DNA from: JAAUTS01 sp034440395
GTDB lineage: Bacteria > Verrucomicrobiota > Verrucomicrobiia > Methylacidiphilales > JAAUTS01
DNA length: 64,000 nucleotides
Direction: 5' to 3'
Assembly (NCBI GenBank): GCA_034440395.1
Contig: JAWXBW010000012.1
Span: 1 to 64,000, forward strand
Shown here: positions 27,527-36,847 of the stretch, piece by piece
How the letters are laid out: each line of letters begins with the position of its first letter
How positions within the stretch are numbered: position 1 is the stretch's first letter
Notes under the pieces: model-generated
What the model was told of the DNA's origin: nothing
What the model saw: the letters and a program-made list of their open reading frames with translations, nothing else
Databases searched by the model: none
Program-made: the position numbers and the translations under genes

Positions 27527-27619
27527 TTAGCACCATAAGCGGCAGAAATCGATCACACTCTTTTTTTCATTTAATATTTACAAAGTAAAGAGTGCCTCCA
27601 GACTAAAGATATATCCTTT

Positions 27620-28648
27620 ATGACAAATGATGAGCCGACAGCCGACACATCCAATCCAGAAGAATCTACAGCTCTTTATTTGAGTCAGCTCAAAAGATCA
27701 ATGGCTGGATTCTTGGCTCATAAAATTACCTTTTCACTTATTGAAGCTGGCCAGAACGACCTACTGCTTCACACCCTAGAAAAACTAGTCGATGAACGTT
27801 TAGCAGAGTTAAAAGTACAACTTGAACCCTCCTTAAAAGCACGGCTAGTCGAAGAAATTTACAGCGGCCTCCCCCTAAAAAAAGCGGCTCTACCCCTTGC
27901 GGTAGAACCAGACGGATTAGAAAAATTTCGGCCTGCCATTGCCTCCTATCTAGCCCAACATATCAGCAACAATTTATTAAACCCTGGCCACGAAAAAGCA
28001 TTAGCCCGAAGAATCCAAATCTTAATTAATGAAAAATTAATTCTTGATCACGCCCAAATCAGTGAAGAACTGAAACAGGAATTACTCGCTAAATTTTGCG
28101 AAATAATGAACGTGCCAGTGCCCGACCCACTACCCCAGCCCATCGTTGCACCTACGGCACCTAGCCCAGCCCCGCCACCGCTAGCCTTAACCCCAGCTCA
28201 GCCTACTGCTACTAAGCCCAGCCCTGAACCACTGCTTGATGCTACGCCAGAAGCCCACTTAACACCTGCTCCCCATCAAATAAAAGTGCCCGCACCGAGT
28301 CTAACCAAAACCACTGCCACGGTCTTTGAGCTACCTCCCACGCCTCCAGAAAAAGCACCAACAAAAAAGGTTCCCTCCCTATCCATTAAAGCACCTAAGA
28401 AAGAAATTGGTAAAGAAGTCGAAGAGGTCGAATTTACGGAAGAGTATAAGCGACAACTTTTGCTGACTCTCGGATCAAGGTTAGACCCTCTTATTATGGG
28501 CTCTAACGATTCCAAGTTGATCTACCAACACATCATGTCTGTACTCAATAGCATCTGCCACGAAGAGAATTTGGAGTTAGACGATGAAGTCAAACAGCTA
28601 CTCCTTAACGGCATCCTCACAGGCGAAGGCCTTGAGTTTCAGCTCTAG
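27620..28648 (+). CDS. Three-repeat helical protein with Pro-rich linker, function unknown
   Basis: A 342-residue soluble protein. I see three similar helical units of about 58 residues. Repeat 1 runs from MAGFLAHKITFSLIEAG to LVEEIYSGL. Repeat 2 runs from IASYLAQHISNNLLNPG to LLAKFCEIM. Repeat 3 runs from LLLTLGSRLDPLIMGSN to LLNGILTGEGLE. Each ends in a similar helix. Units 2 and 3 are joined by a Pro/Ala/Thr/Lys-rich linker (about residues 175-270). The pattern is reminiscent of the helical N-terminal region of CpaF-type secretion ATPases, though no ATPase domain is present. This resemblance is tentative. It sits between the exporter and the trigger factor gene. The function is unknown. 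Confidence 0.7.
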   Translation: MTNDEPTADTSNPEESTALYLSQLKRSMAGFLAHKITFSLIEAGQNDLLLHTLEKLVDERLAELKVQLEPSLKARLVEEIYSGLPLKKAALPLAVEPDGLEKFRPAIASYLAQHISNNLLNPGHEKALARRIQILINEKLILDHAQISEELKQELLAKFCEIMNVPVPDPLPQPIVAPTAPSPAPPPLALTPAQPTATKPSPEPLLDATPEAHLTPAPHQIKVPAPSLTKTTATVFELPPTPPEKAPTKKVPSLSIKAPKKEIGKEVEEVEFTEEYKRQLLLTLGSRLDPLIMGSNDSKLIYQHIMSVLNSICHEENLELDDEVKQLLLNGILTGEGLEFQL

Positions 28649-28740
28649 CAAATTGAACTATTTAGGAATTCTTCAGAAAGTCAGGCCTAATCCTCACATT
28701 CCTCTGGTTTTTCACAGCTAATCCGTTACGTTTTTACCTT

Positions 28741-30036
28741 ATGAATATTGCCATTGAAGAAGTATCCTCATGTCGTCGCAGACTTCGCATCGAAGTCCCC
28801 GCGAGCGATGTTGATACGGAAATAAACAAAATTACCCTTGAATTTCAAAAACTTGCCCAAATCAAAGGATTTCGTGCCGGTAAAGCTCCACGTGCTGTAG
28901 TTGAAAAAAAATACAGCAAAGACATTGAGGAAGAGGTCAAACGGAAGATCATTCCTCAAGCCTTTCGCGAGGCCATTAAAACCAAAAATCTTAAGGTCGT
29001 CAGCGCCCCTCAAATCGAAGAGCTCCATTTTCAACGGGGCGTTAGCTTAAGCTTCTCTACCGTCGTTGATTTAGTTCCTGAATTTTCTTTGCCAGAATAC
29101 AAAGGCCTAAAAATCAAAAAAATTGACGTCCAAGCTACCGATGAAGATGTGCAAAAAGTGATCGATAATGTCCTTGAGCAACATGCTGATTATAAAACTA
29201 TCGAAGGTCGTGCCATAGCGGAAAAGGATTTTGCCATCGTCTCCTACGAAGGCACCATCGACGGCAATCCTATCGAAGCTCTCCTACCCGAGGTTCCTAC
29301 CCTCAGCAAGCGGGAAAATTTTTGGTTGCTCATCCAAGAGGGAATTTTCCTCCCCAATTTTCCTATGCAACTAGTTGGGCTTAACGTGGGTGAATCTAAA
29401 ACCGTGACCATTAAGTTCCCTGACGATTTCCCCCACGAAGTAGTGCGTAGTAGAGAAGCTGTTTACCAAGTCAAAATACAAGAACTTAAAGAAAAAACAC
29501 TGCCCGCCTTTGATGAAGATATGGCTCAAAAACTTGCCCAAACTAGTGTGGAAGAATTAAAAAATCGTGTGCGAGAAAACATCATACGTGATAAAAAACA
29601 ACGTGCTGAATCTGAACAGGTTAAAGAGCTTTTAGATCAACTCAAGGCCGCCGTGAGTTTTGAATTACCCGAGTCCGCCGTAGAAAATCAAACCGAACGT
29701 GCTGTCTTCGACATCGTCAAAGAAAACCAAATGCGCGGCATCCCTGACACCATGTTAGAAGAGCATAAAGCTGATATTTATAAGGCCGCCCAAGCCTCCG
29801 CTCTCGAACAAGTAAAAATCGGTTTCATTCTTTCTAAAATTTCCGAAATAGAATCAATCAAGGCTGAAGCCGCAGACGTCATCCAAGTCATTCAATCCTA
29901 CGCCGCCCAAGAAAAGATGGCTGTTGATAAAATGATCAAACAACTGAGAGAAAATAATGGCATCGAACAAATCGAGGAAGAGATAAGGAATCGTAAAACC
30001 GTACAATTCCTCTTGCAATCCGCTATAATGGAATAG
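28741..30036 (+). CDS. tig: Trigger factor chaperone
   Basis: A 431-residue trigger factor. The N-terminal ribosome-binding domain contains GFRAGKAPRAVVEKKY, close to the GFRxGKxP signature of the family. A central FKBP-like domain starts near KDFAIVSYEGTIDG. A long charged helical C-terminal domain forms the chaperone cradle. It binds nascent chains at the ribosome exit. It is followed after nine bases by clpP and then clpX, the conserved tig-clpP-clpX order. Confidence 0.93.
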   Translation: MNIAIEEVSSCRRRLRIEVPASDVDTEINKITLEFQKLAQIKGFRAGKAPRAVVEKKYSKDIEEEVKRKIIPQAFREAIKTKNLKVVSAPQIEELHFQRGVSLSFSTVVDLVPEFSLPEYKGLKIKKIDVQATDEDVQKVIDNVLEQHADYKTIEGRAIAEKDFAIVSYEGTIDGNPIEALLPEVPTLSKRENFWLLIQEGIFLPNFPMQLVGLNVGESKTVTIKFPDDFPHEVVRSREAVYQVKIQELKEKTLPAFDEDMAQKLAQTSVEELKNRVRENIIRDKKQRAESEQVKELLDQLKAAVSFELPESAVENQTERAVFDIVKENQMRGIPDTMLEEHKADIYKAAQASALEQVKIGFILSKISEIESIKAEAADVIQVIQSYAAQEKMAVDKMIKQLRENNGIEQIEEEIRNRKTVQFLLQSAIME

Positions 30037-30045
30037 GCTATAACA

Positions 30046-30687
30046 ATGGACTCACTTTTATCGACTATGACTAGCATTCAAAATAATTATATTCTCCCTA
30101 AAGTTGTGGAGCAAACCGGTCGCGGAACCGAGACGTGGGACGTTTTCTCCCGCCTCATGAAAGATCGCGTCATTTTCTTAGGCACGCAGATTGACGACTT
30201 CGTAGGAAACGCTGTCACCGCCCAACTCCTTTACCTACAAATGGAAGATCCTAAGAAGGACATCCATATGTATATCCAGTCTCCTGGAGGTTACGTCACA
30301 GCGGGTATGGCCATTTATGATACTATGCAATATGTCACCTGCGACATCTGCACCTACTGCATCGGCCAAGCCGCCAGCATGGGAGCAGTTCTTTTGACCG
30401 CTGGCACTAAAGGGAAACGCTACGCCCTGCCTAATGCGCGCATCATGATTCACCAGCCCCTCGGTGGTGCGCAGGGCCAAGCCACAGATATCAGCATCCA
30501 AGCTCAAGAAATCTTACGGACAAAAAAACGTCTCAACGAAATTCTCGCTTTCCACACAGGTCAAACTTTTGACCAAGTAGAAAAAGATACTGACCGCGAC
30601 CGTTTCATGTCGGCGGAAGACGCTAAAGCCTATGGCCTAGTGGACAATGTTGTCGTCTCGAAAAAGCAAGCAGCTCCTGTCGCATAA
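30046..30687 (+). CDS. clpP: ATP-dependent Clp protease proteolytic subunit
   Basis: A 213-residue ClpP. The catalytic triad is Ser111 (GQAASMGA), His136 (MIHQPLGG) and Asp185 (DTDRDRFMSA). The handle region and the N-terminal loop are of standard length. It forms the tetradecameric chamber that degrades unfolded substrates delivered by ClpX. It lies between tig and clpX with gaps of nine and five bases, so the three genes form one operon. Confidence 0.96.
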   Translation: MDSLLSTMTSIQNNYILPKVVEQTGRGTETWDVFSRLMKDRVIFLGTQIDDFVGNAVTAQLLYLQMEDPKKDIHMYIQSPGGYVTAGMAIYDTMQYVTCDICTYCIGQAASMGAVLLTAGTKGKRYALPNARIMIHQPLGGAQGQATDISIQAQEILRTKKRLNEILAFHTGQTFDQVEKDTDRDRFMSAEDAKAYGLVDNVVVSKKQAAPVA

Positions 30688-30692
30688 ACGTT

Positions 30693-31961
30693 ATGGCTAA
30701 GCTGAATAACCTCACCATGTGCTCCTTCTGCGGAAAGGCTCATGCGGAGGTTCGTAAGCTTATCGCTGGACCAGGAGTTTACATCTGTGACAGCTGCGTC
30801 ACTATATGTAAAAACATCTTAGACAAAGAACTCACAACTTTAGAGGCTCTGCCCTCGCCCTCTCTCAAAATGTGGAAACCAGCTGAGATTCGTGCCGAAC
30901 TAGATCGGCACGTTATCGGCCAAGACTCCGCTAAACGCTCACTATCTGTTGCGGTTCATAATCACTACAAACGTATTCAAGATCAGCAACGTAAAACTAC
31001 CACCCTGCCCATCCACAAAACCGACCAGGACGACGTGGAATTAGAGAAGAGTAATATTGTTCTCATCGGCCCCACCGGCTCAGGTAAAACGCTTCTCGCC
31101 AAATCTCTCGCCCGCATTCTCGACGTGCCTTTCTGCATCGCAGACGCCACCACCCTGACTGAAGCAGGTTACGTCGGGGAGGATGTGGAAGGTATAATCC
31201 TAAGACTCTTACAAAGTGCCGACTATGATGTTAAACGGGCAGAGCACGGTATTGTTTATATTGATGAGATTGATAAAATCGGCAAAAAAACTGAAAACGT
31301 CTCTATCACACGCGACGTATCAGGAGAAGGTGTACAACAAGCCTTACTAAAAATTCTAGAAGGCACGGTCTGTAACGTGCCGCCACAAGGAGGCCGGAAG
31401 CACCCTCACCAAGAATATATTCAGATCAATACGGAAAATATCTTGTTCATCTGCGGAGGAGCCTTTGTTGGTTTAGAGAATATTATACAAAAAAGACTGG
31501 GCGGTAGAGTCATGGGCTTTGGCTCTCATGATTTTACCAAGGAATCTGAATCCGAAGATTCTGTCCTATTAAAAGTTGAACCTGAGGATCTCCTCCGCTT
31601 CGGTATGATCCCAGAATTTATTGGCCGTCTCCCCGTAACAAGTGTGTTGCAAGAACTCACGGAAGTTGAGCTTATCTCTGTCTTAAAAGACACTAAAAAC
31701 GCCCTGACCAAACAATACTGTAAACTCTTAGCCATGGACGGCATAATGCTGACCTTTACGAAGGACGCCCTAAAGGCTCTCGCACAGAAAGCGAAATTAC
31801 GGGGCACGGGTGCTAGAGCCTTGCGCGCGCTGCTGGAGAACATGATGCGAGATGTCATGTATGATGCGCCCTCCCAACATGACGTTGTGGAAATAACCAT
31901 TCATAGAGCCACGGTTGAGGGATTAAAGCCACCAGTTGTTCGACGCAAAGAAGCTGCCTAG
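30693..31961 (+). CDS. clpX: ATP-dependent Clp protease ATP-binding subunit ClpX
   Basis: A 422-residue AAA+ unfoldase. The N-terminal zinc-binding domain has two cysteine pairs (CSFCGKAH and CDSC). The AAA+ core shows Walker A GPTGSGKTLLAKS, Walker B VYIDEIDKIG and the sensor region around RGTGARALRALLE. The pore loop GYVGEDVE matches ClpX. It recognises tagged substrates, unfolds them and feeds them to ClpP. It follows clpP by five bases. Confidence 0.96.
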   Translation: MAKLNNLTMCSFCGKAHAEVRKLIAGPGVYICDSCVTICKNILDKELTTLEALPSPSLKMWKPAEIRAELDRHVIGQDSAKRSLSVAVHNHYKRIQDQQRKTTTLPIHKTDQDDVELEKSNIVLIGPTGSGKTLLAKSLARILDVPFCIADATTLTEAGYVGEDVEGIILRLLQSADYDVKRAEHGIVYIDEIDKIGKKTENVSITRDVSGEGVQQALLKILEGTVCNVPPQGGRKHPHQEYIQINTENILFICGGAFVGLENIIQKRLGGRVMGFGSHDFTKESESEDSVLLKVEPEDLLRFGMIPEFIGRLPVTSVLQELTEVELISVLKDTKNALTKQYCKLLAMDGIMLTFTKDALKALAQKAKLRGTGARALRALLENMMRDVMYDAPSQHDVVEITIHRATVEGLKPPVVRRKEAA

Positions 31962-32058
31962 TTCCCCCTAATCTAGTCAATCGTTAAGCCGCTTTATTTG
32001 ACTTTAACTCTAGCAAGAAAAGAGCACGATAGTCCCAGCACAGAAAGAAGGCCTAGAG

Positions 32059-33861
32059 TTGAAAGAGCGATCACAACACATTAAACCTAACACAAAGTTA
32101 AAACTTCTATTAGACCAAGTGCTTAACTACAGCCAGCTATCCTTTTTCCCCAATCGCACACTCTTTCGCTCCTACTCTAAATCCACCTTTCTCAAAGATC
32201 TCCAAGCAGCCGCTAATGTCTCTCTCCTAGCCTTCCCTCAGGGGATTGCCTTTGCGCTCATTTCTGGATTACCTATTCAATACGGCATCTACGCCTCCGC
32301 CATTGCCGCTGTCGTAGCACCCTTTTTCGCCAGCTCCCGCCTGACGGTGATCGGGCCGACAAATGCCACATCTGTTCTGGTTCTTAGCACTTTTTTAGCT
32401 TTAGGCCCTACGGTAGATAAAATGGGCTCCATGGGAGCTTTATTGTTTTTAGTAGGCGTTTTCTTGATTATCGGAGCCTTTCTCCGCGTAGCTACTCTCC
32501 TACAATATGTTTCACAAACGGTCATCATTGCCTATATCACCGCGGCAGCAGCCTTCATCGTCGCTAATCAGATTCATCTTGTTCTAGGTTTCCCTTTTGA
32601 AGGTTCAAGTGCCTTTGGTCAAGTTTGTTGGGGCACATTGCAAAATATTTCTTCCACCCATTGGCCCTCTGTCATGATCGGCTTAATAACCGCAACCATT
32701 TGGTTAATCGTAGCTCGTTATTTTACAAAGTTTCCAACTCTCGCCATCACATTATTAGTATCGAGCCTTGTGACCTGGGGCTTAGGCTATGTGGGGATTT
32801 ATGTGGATACTGTTCAAGGCGTGCCCATGGGACACTGGCCCGTAGGACTACCCACACTTAACTTTGAATTAATGAACCAGATGGCCGGATCCGCAATGGC
32901 CATAGCCTTTCTTTGTGTGTTAGAAGCTAACTCCATCGGAAAATCCATCGCTAACCGAGCAGGAGACCGCTTAGACAGTAATCAAGAAATGCTAGGCGTC
33001 GGCATGGCTAACCTAGCCTGCTCCTTTTTTGCCGCCATGCCAGCCTCTGGTTCCCTCACCCGCTCAGTCTTGAATTGGCAGAGCGGCGCTCTCACACCTC
33101 TGTCCAGTATCATGAGCGGATTATTGTGTGCATTAGGCATACTCTTGCTCGGACCCCTGTTCGTTTATTTACCTAAACCTGCCCTAGCAGTGGTAGTTAT
33201 TTTTGTAGCCTTCTCGTTAATAAATAAACACCAGATTAAAACCGCCTTTTACGCAACGCGCTCAGATCGCACAGTTTTTTTGATCACCCTCATATCCGCA
33301 CTGCTCTTCGCCTTAGATTTTGCCATCTTCTTAGGAGTTGCCTGCTCGATTATTCTGTTTTTGCGTAAAGCCAGTGAGCCTGAGCTCGTTGAGTACAGCT
33401 TTAATAATGAAGGACACTTACAACCAATCAAGGAAAATGAAACGAGAGTTAATCCACAAATATCCATCGTTCATGTTGAGGGCGACTTATTTTTTGGAGC
33501 CTCCGAGCTGTTCCGAGATCAAGTAAGGCGAGTTTGCTCAGATGTAAATTTGAAGGTGATTATTCTCCGCTTAAAAAATGCTTACCACCTGGACGCAACG
33601 AGTGTTTTAGCTCTGGAGGAGTTGATTCGACATCTAAGGGAAAACGGTCGTCACCTCATCGTGAGCGGTGCTAGAAAAGATGTGTACCGCGTGTTTAAAA
33701 ACTCAGGATTATTAGAGTTCCTTGGAAAGGAAAACTTCTTTATGGGTTCCGCTCAAAATCCCAACGTAGCCACTAGAAACGCCTTGAAGCGCGCCCAAGA
33801 GCTCATGGGAAATGCTAAAGCCGATATCAGAATCTTTTACGATCCCAATAAAAAAGGTTAA
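32059..33861 (+). CDS. SulP-family anion transporter with C-terminal STAS domain
   Basis: A 600-residue SLC26/SulP transporter. The N-terminal Sulfate_transp region has about twelve membrane helices and begins with AFPQGIAFALISGLPIQYGIY. The C-terminal STAS domain covers residues 465-560 (DLFFGASELFRDQVR, LDATSVLALEELIRHL). It moves sulfate, bicarbonate or other anions across the inner membrane. The start is a TTG at 32059, preceded by GAAGG, because no ATG occurs in the first 100 codons. Bicarbonate transport is possible given the dab locus in the same region, but this is inference. The 3' end is duplicated downstream (see 35481-35565). Confidence 0.88.
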   Translation: MKERSQHIKPNTKLKLLLDQVLNYSQLSFFPNRTLFRSYSKSTFLKDLQAAANVSLLAFPQGIAFALISGLPIQYGIYASAIAAVVAPFFASSRLTVIGPTNATSVLVLSTFLALGPTVDKMGSMGALLFLVGVFLIIGAFLRVATLLQYVSQTVIIAYITAAAAFIVANQIHLVLGFPFEGSSAFGQVCWGTLQNISSTHWPSVMIGLITATIWLIVARYFTKFPTLAITLLVSSLVTWGLGYVGIYVDTVQGVPMGHWPVGLPTLNFELMNQMAGSAMAIAFLCVLEANSIGKSIANRAGDRLDSNQEMLGVGMANLACSFFAAMPASGSLTRSVLNWQSGALTPLSSIMSGLLCALGILLLGPLFVYLPKPALAVVVIFVAFSLINKHQIKTAFYATRSDRTVFLITLISALLFALDFAIFLGVACSIILFLRKASEPELVEYSFNNEGHLQPIKENETRVNPQISIVHVEGDLFFGASELFRDQVRRVCSDVNLKVIILRLKNAYHLDATSVLALEELIRHLRENGRHLIVSGARKDVYRVFKNSGLLEFLGKENFFMGSAQNPNVATRNALKRAQELMGNAKADIRIFYDPNKKG

Positions 33862-33971
33862 GGCGTGGCTGGGGCTTCCTACTATTAGAAGAATAAAAGA
33901 TGGACGAACGACTGATTCCTAGGCTGAAGGCTCAATTATATTTATTTAGACGCTAACGAATCAGTGTAAAG

Positions 33972-35201
33972 TCACTCGGTTTTAAAAATCAACTGCTTGC
34001 TTCCTCGGGCTTCTTCTAAATTGAATTTCTGCATAGCACCCAATTTGTCTTTTTCGTCACTAATACGGAATAAAGGTAGAATAGGAATCTCCCCCTTTTT
34101 AGGTTTGGCGTAATCGACGCCTTCTTTCTGAATAAAAAGCGCACTTTGAAACGTTCCACCCCCATCACCTATCAAAATGTCGATTCGTTTGAATTCGTTT
34201 TCGTCCCATTTGATATAATCTCCAAATGTACAGCGCACATTGTATCCTGCAAATGGAGGCACAACGTAGAGAAGAGGCTCGCTTGATTCCCATCCGACCA
34301 TTTCTTTTGTTGTCTTGGTTGTTGAGTAAGATTTGGTGTCTGTAGAGCCATGGTTGTCTCCCATCAGAACAATTTTTCCATTGATGGAAACAATCAAAAA
34401 ATTATCGGCAAAACCGACAAAGCGGTAACTTCCTGGCTCAGGAGCCGCGATTTTGGCGGAATAATGAACGAAAAAAGGCGGACCTGTGTTGCCTTGGGGC
34501 TTGCCTCCAAATGCTTCAAATGCGGCTTGAGTAAGTGTTGGCGGGATAGCAATAAAGCTTGAACTTAGAGTGGCCTTGCTTTTCCATAAGCCATCAAACG
34601 TTTTTTGCGCTTTGCTTCCACTTTGAGCATATCCTCGTACCAGTCCCCATACATCTCCCGAAAAGGAATCACCCTTGCTATTGCGACTAGGGTCGTAAAA
34701 CGTTCCAACTAAACCTGATTCCTCTCCTTTAGTTCCGAAGAAGTTGGTCATACCCCTAATAGCAGCCTTGGTCGCACTATTGACAGAAGCACCTCCGCTA
34801 CCCCCGCCCGAACTTCCTATGCCCGCCGTGTTAATGCCTGTGGCATTCGGATTAGCCGCAGGCATTATAAAAGTGGGGGCGGCACTAGTACTGTCCATCA
34901 AAATAACATCAGGAGCACCTGTCGCATCTGGCATTGGCGCCACTGTCTGTTCCATCACAGGCTCGTTAGAGTTAAGCGGTTCCGTGTTCTCTTGAGGTTG
35001 CTCTTCTTCGGGCGTGGTGGTCACTTCATCAACTGTTTCTCCCATCGGCATATATTCCGTAAAGGTTGGCTTTGGAATGATCCCTTCAATGAGAACTGCA
35101 CCACCGATCAAAAGTAAAAGCCCTATATGAAAGAAAAGCGAAAAACCTAAAGCTCCAGCTTGTATCAGTTTTTTATTTTTTTCAGTTGATTTTATGCTCA
35201 T
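33972..35201 (-). CDS. TonB-like membrane-anchored PA14-domain protein, paralogue 1
   Basis: A 409-residue protein with a single transmembrane helix near the N-terminus (residues 15-40, in a TonB-like setting). A Glu/Pro/Thr-rich region spans about residues 45-110, followed by a Gly/Ser-rich linker. The C-terminal part contains a PA14-like segment (YSAKIAAPEPGSYRFVGFAD, then FLIVSINGKIVL), a carbohydrate- or ligand-binding fold displayed in the periplasm. The first 150 residues are about 80% identical to the next gene by eye, while the PA14 part has diverged. Its C-terminus is shorter than that of its paralogue: the relic codons EAPATP and a stop remain in frame downstream at 33858-33878. Confidence 0.72.
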   Translation of the reverse strand: MSIKSTEKNKKLIQAGALGFSLFFHIGLLLLIGGAVLIEGIIPKPTFTEYMPMGETVDEVTTTPEEEQPQENTEPLNSNEPVMEQTVAPMPDATGAPDVILMDSTSAAPTFIMPAANPNATGINTAGIGSSGGGSGGASVNSATKAAIRGMTNFFGTKGEESGLVGTFYDPSRNSKGDSFSGDVWGLVRGYAQSGSKAQKTFDGLWKSKATLSSSFIAIPPTLTQAAFEAFGGKPQGNTGPPFFVHYSAKIAAPEPGSYRFVGFADNFLIVSINGKIVLMGDNHGSTDTKSYSTTKTTKEMVGWESSEPLLYVVPPFAGYNVRCTFGDYIKWDENEFKRIDILIGDGGGTFQSALFIQKEGVDYAKPKKGEIPILPLFRISDEKDKLGAMQKFNLEEARGSKQLIFKTE

Positions 35202-35210
35202 AAACTTAAT

Positions 35211-35430
35211 AGATAGCGATGACCCCTAATTTGTCAAAGTCAAAGCCTTAAAGCTCTTTCGCATGTACGTTTTAAAAGTAATCGGAGCCCGCACGTCGAG
35301 GGTTCGAGCCAGAGTGATTCCCCATTTCGAATACCGCAGAAAAATCTATTTCTACGAGTAATCGAAATTCTTAAGAATGGCTCGAATTCTCAGCTGTATT
35401 AAGCTCTGCGTCAGTTACGATTGCTTCTAG
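35211..35430 (-). pseudogene. Decayed 3' fragment of a folD copy
   Basis: Read on the minus strand, this stretch still translates to a recognisable FolD C-terminal region. It contains EAIVTDAELNTAENSSHS, then a TAA stop, then EFRLLVEIDFSAVFEM. The intact gene (36848-37735) has AIVIDVGVNRVEDSSHPK and GFRLVGDIDFPAVCEV at the same place. The AAA lysine codon has become TAA. The fragment marks one border of a tandem duplication and is not expected to be functional. Confidence 0.85.
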
Positions 35431-35480
35431 CCTGAAAGGGAGTGCTTTGGGTTCCGTTTAAAAACTCAGCGCAAGCAAAA

Positions 35481-35565
35481 AAACTCCTTGATATGCTCTC
35501 AGGAGCTCATTGGAAATACTAAAGCCGCTATCAGAATCTTTTACGATCCAAATGAAAAAGGTTAA
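35481..35565 (+). pseudogene. Duplicated 3' end of the sulP gene
   Basis: The frame at 35503-35565 reads ELIGNTKAAIRIFYDPNEKG and stop. The end of the intact sulP gene reads ELMGNAKADIRIFYDPNKKG and stop. The following bases (ggcgtggctggggct) are identical in both places. It is a duplication remnant without its own start. Confidence 0.9.
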
Positions 35566-36815
35566 GGCGTGGCTGGGGCTGCCTCTTCTGGTGGTTTCCC
35601 TGAAAAAGGGACTTTTGCTATAGCAGGTCCGCCACCATCAACATTCTGATCTGGCTTGAACTTAGGAAGATCGGTTGGAGCCATTTGAAAAACAGGGAGT
35701 AAAGGACCCTTATCACCCGCCCTCTGCTCGTAATCGGCCCCCTTTTCCTCAATCATGAGAAACGCGTAAAATATGCCACCAGGCTGTTCACCAATAAGAA
35801 CTTCGATTGGGTAAGATTTACCCTCACTTAGGCTAAACCATTCTCCAGCCGTCAGCCTATTCGTTGGTCCACCCACGAAAGCCAATCCTGCGGCTTCTTG
35901 TGCTATTGTCGGGGCAACCCTAGTAATACCTGCATCAAGGACAGTTTTACGATTGAAGCGGACAGCTAAAACGTCATCACCCCATCCGACAAAACGAAAT
36001 TTACCTGTAGTTGGGGCAGTAAAATTACCTTTGTAATGGACTGCTATGCGCAGGGGTCTGACTTCCTTTTGAACTTTAAAGGCGTTGGGTGCCGCCCCTG
36101 CTTGCATGGAAGGAATAAATATTTGATAACTAGATAAAGCATCGGGTGATTTATAGTAATCATCCAGTACCTTGGGGTTCCAACTTCTAACAAATTCAGT
36201 TAAAATCTCAGCATATTTCCTATTGAATTTATTCCCAGTATCTAGCACTTCACTGGCTGGCCCCATCATATCCGAAGGTGTTTTATCGGCTTTCTGCTTA
36301 AGGTCATAAAGGTAACCGACCAGAGCATCACTCACGACACCTTTGGAACCAAAGAGGCTGGTCATGCTCCTGATGGCAGACTTTGTTGCATTATTGCTAG
36401 AAGCTACTGAACCACTCCCCCCAGAACTTCCTGAACCGAAAGTATTAGCGCCTGTGGCATTCGGATTTGCGGCTGGCATGGTAAATGAAGGAGCTGAACT
36501 TGGGCTATCCATCAAGATAACATCAGGAGACCCTCCCACATCTGGCATGGGTGCCACAGTCTGTTCCAGCACAGGCTCGTTAGAATTAAGCGGGTCCGTG
36601 TTCTCTTGCGGTTGCTCTTCTTCGGTCGTGGTGGTAACATCATCGATCGTTTCCCCCATCGGCATATAATCCGTAAACGTTGGCTTTGGAATGATCCCTT
36701 CAATTAGAACTGCACCACCGATCAAAAGTAAAAGACCTATATGAAAGAAAAGAGAAAAGCCTAAAGCCCCAGCTTGTACCAGTTTTTTATTCTTCTCAGC
36801 AGATTGTGTGCTCAT
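35562..36815 (-). CDS. TonB-like membrane-anchored PA14-domain protein, paralogue 2
   Basis: A 417-residue paralogue of the gene at 33972-35201. It has the same transmembrane anchor (AGALGFSLFFHIGLLLL), the same acidic Pro/Thr-rich stretch and Gly/Ser linker, and a PA14-like C-terminal part (HYKGNFTAPTTGKFRFVGWG). It keeps the C-terminal tail ending EEAAPATP, whose stop codon overlaps the relic sulP stop on the other strand. This gene probably represents the ancestral arrangement. The function is unknown, perhaps periplasmic ligand or glycan binding. It lies 32 bases beyond the folD stop on the same strand. Confidence 0.75.
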   Translation of the reverse strand: MSTQSAEKNKKLVQAGALGFSLFFHIGLLLLIGGAVLIEGIIPKPTFTDYMPMGETIDDVTTTTEEEQPQENTDPLNSNEPVLEQTVAPMPDVGGSPDVILMDSPSSAPSFTMPAANPNATGANTFGSGSSGGSGSVASSNNATKSAIRSMTSLFGSKGVVSDALVGYLYDLKQKADKTPSDMMGPASEVLDTGNKFNRKYAEILTEFVRSWNPKVLDDYYKSPDALSSYQIFIPSMQAGAAPNAFKVQKEVRPLRIAVHYKGNFTAPTTGKFRFVGWGDDVLAVRFNRKTVLDAGITRVAPTIAQEAAGLAFVGGPTNRLTAGEWFSLSEGKSYPIEVLIGEQPGGIFYAFLMIEEKGADYEQRAGDKGPLLPVFQMAPTDLPKFKPDQNVDGGGPAIAKVPFSGKPPEEAAPATP

Positions 36816-36847
36816 AAGCTTAATAATTAGCGATTGCCCTTAATATG

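Noticed and set aside
27555..27594. Hairpin CACTCTTT/AAAGAGTG after the ABC exporter as a terminator
   Set aside because: The 8-base stem has a 24-base loop and no T-run behind it, so termination is doubtful.
32059..33861. SulP transporter as a dedicated part of the dab carbon-uptake system
   Set aside because: It lies 17 kb from dabAB in another operon context, and the anion cannot be read from the sequence.
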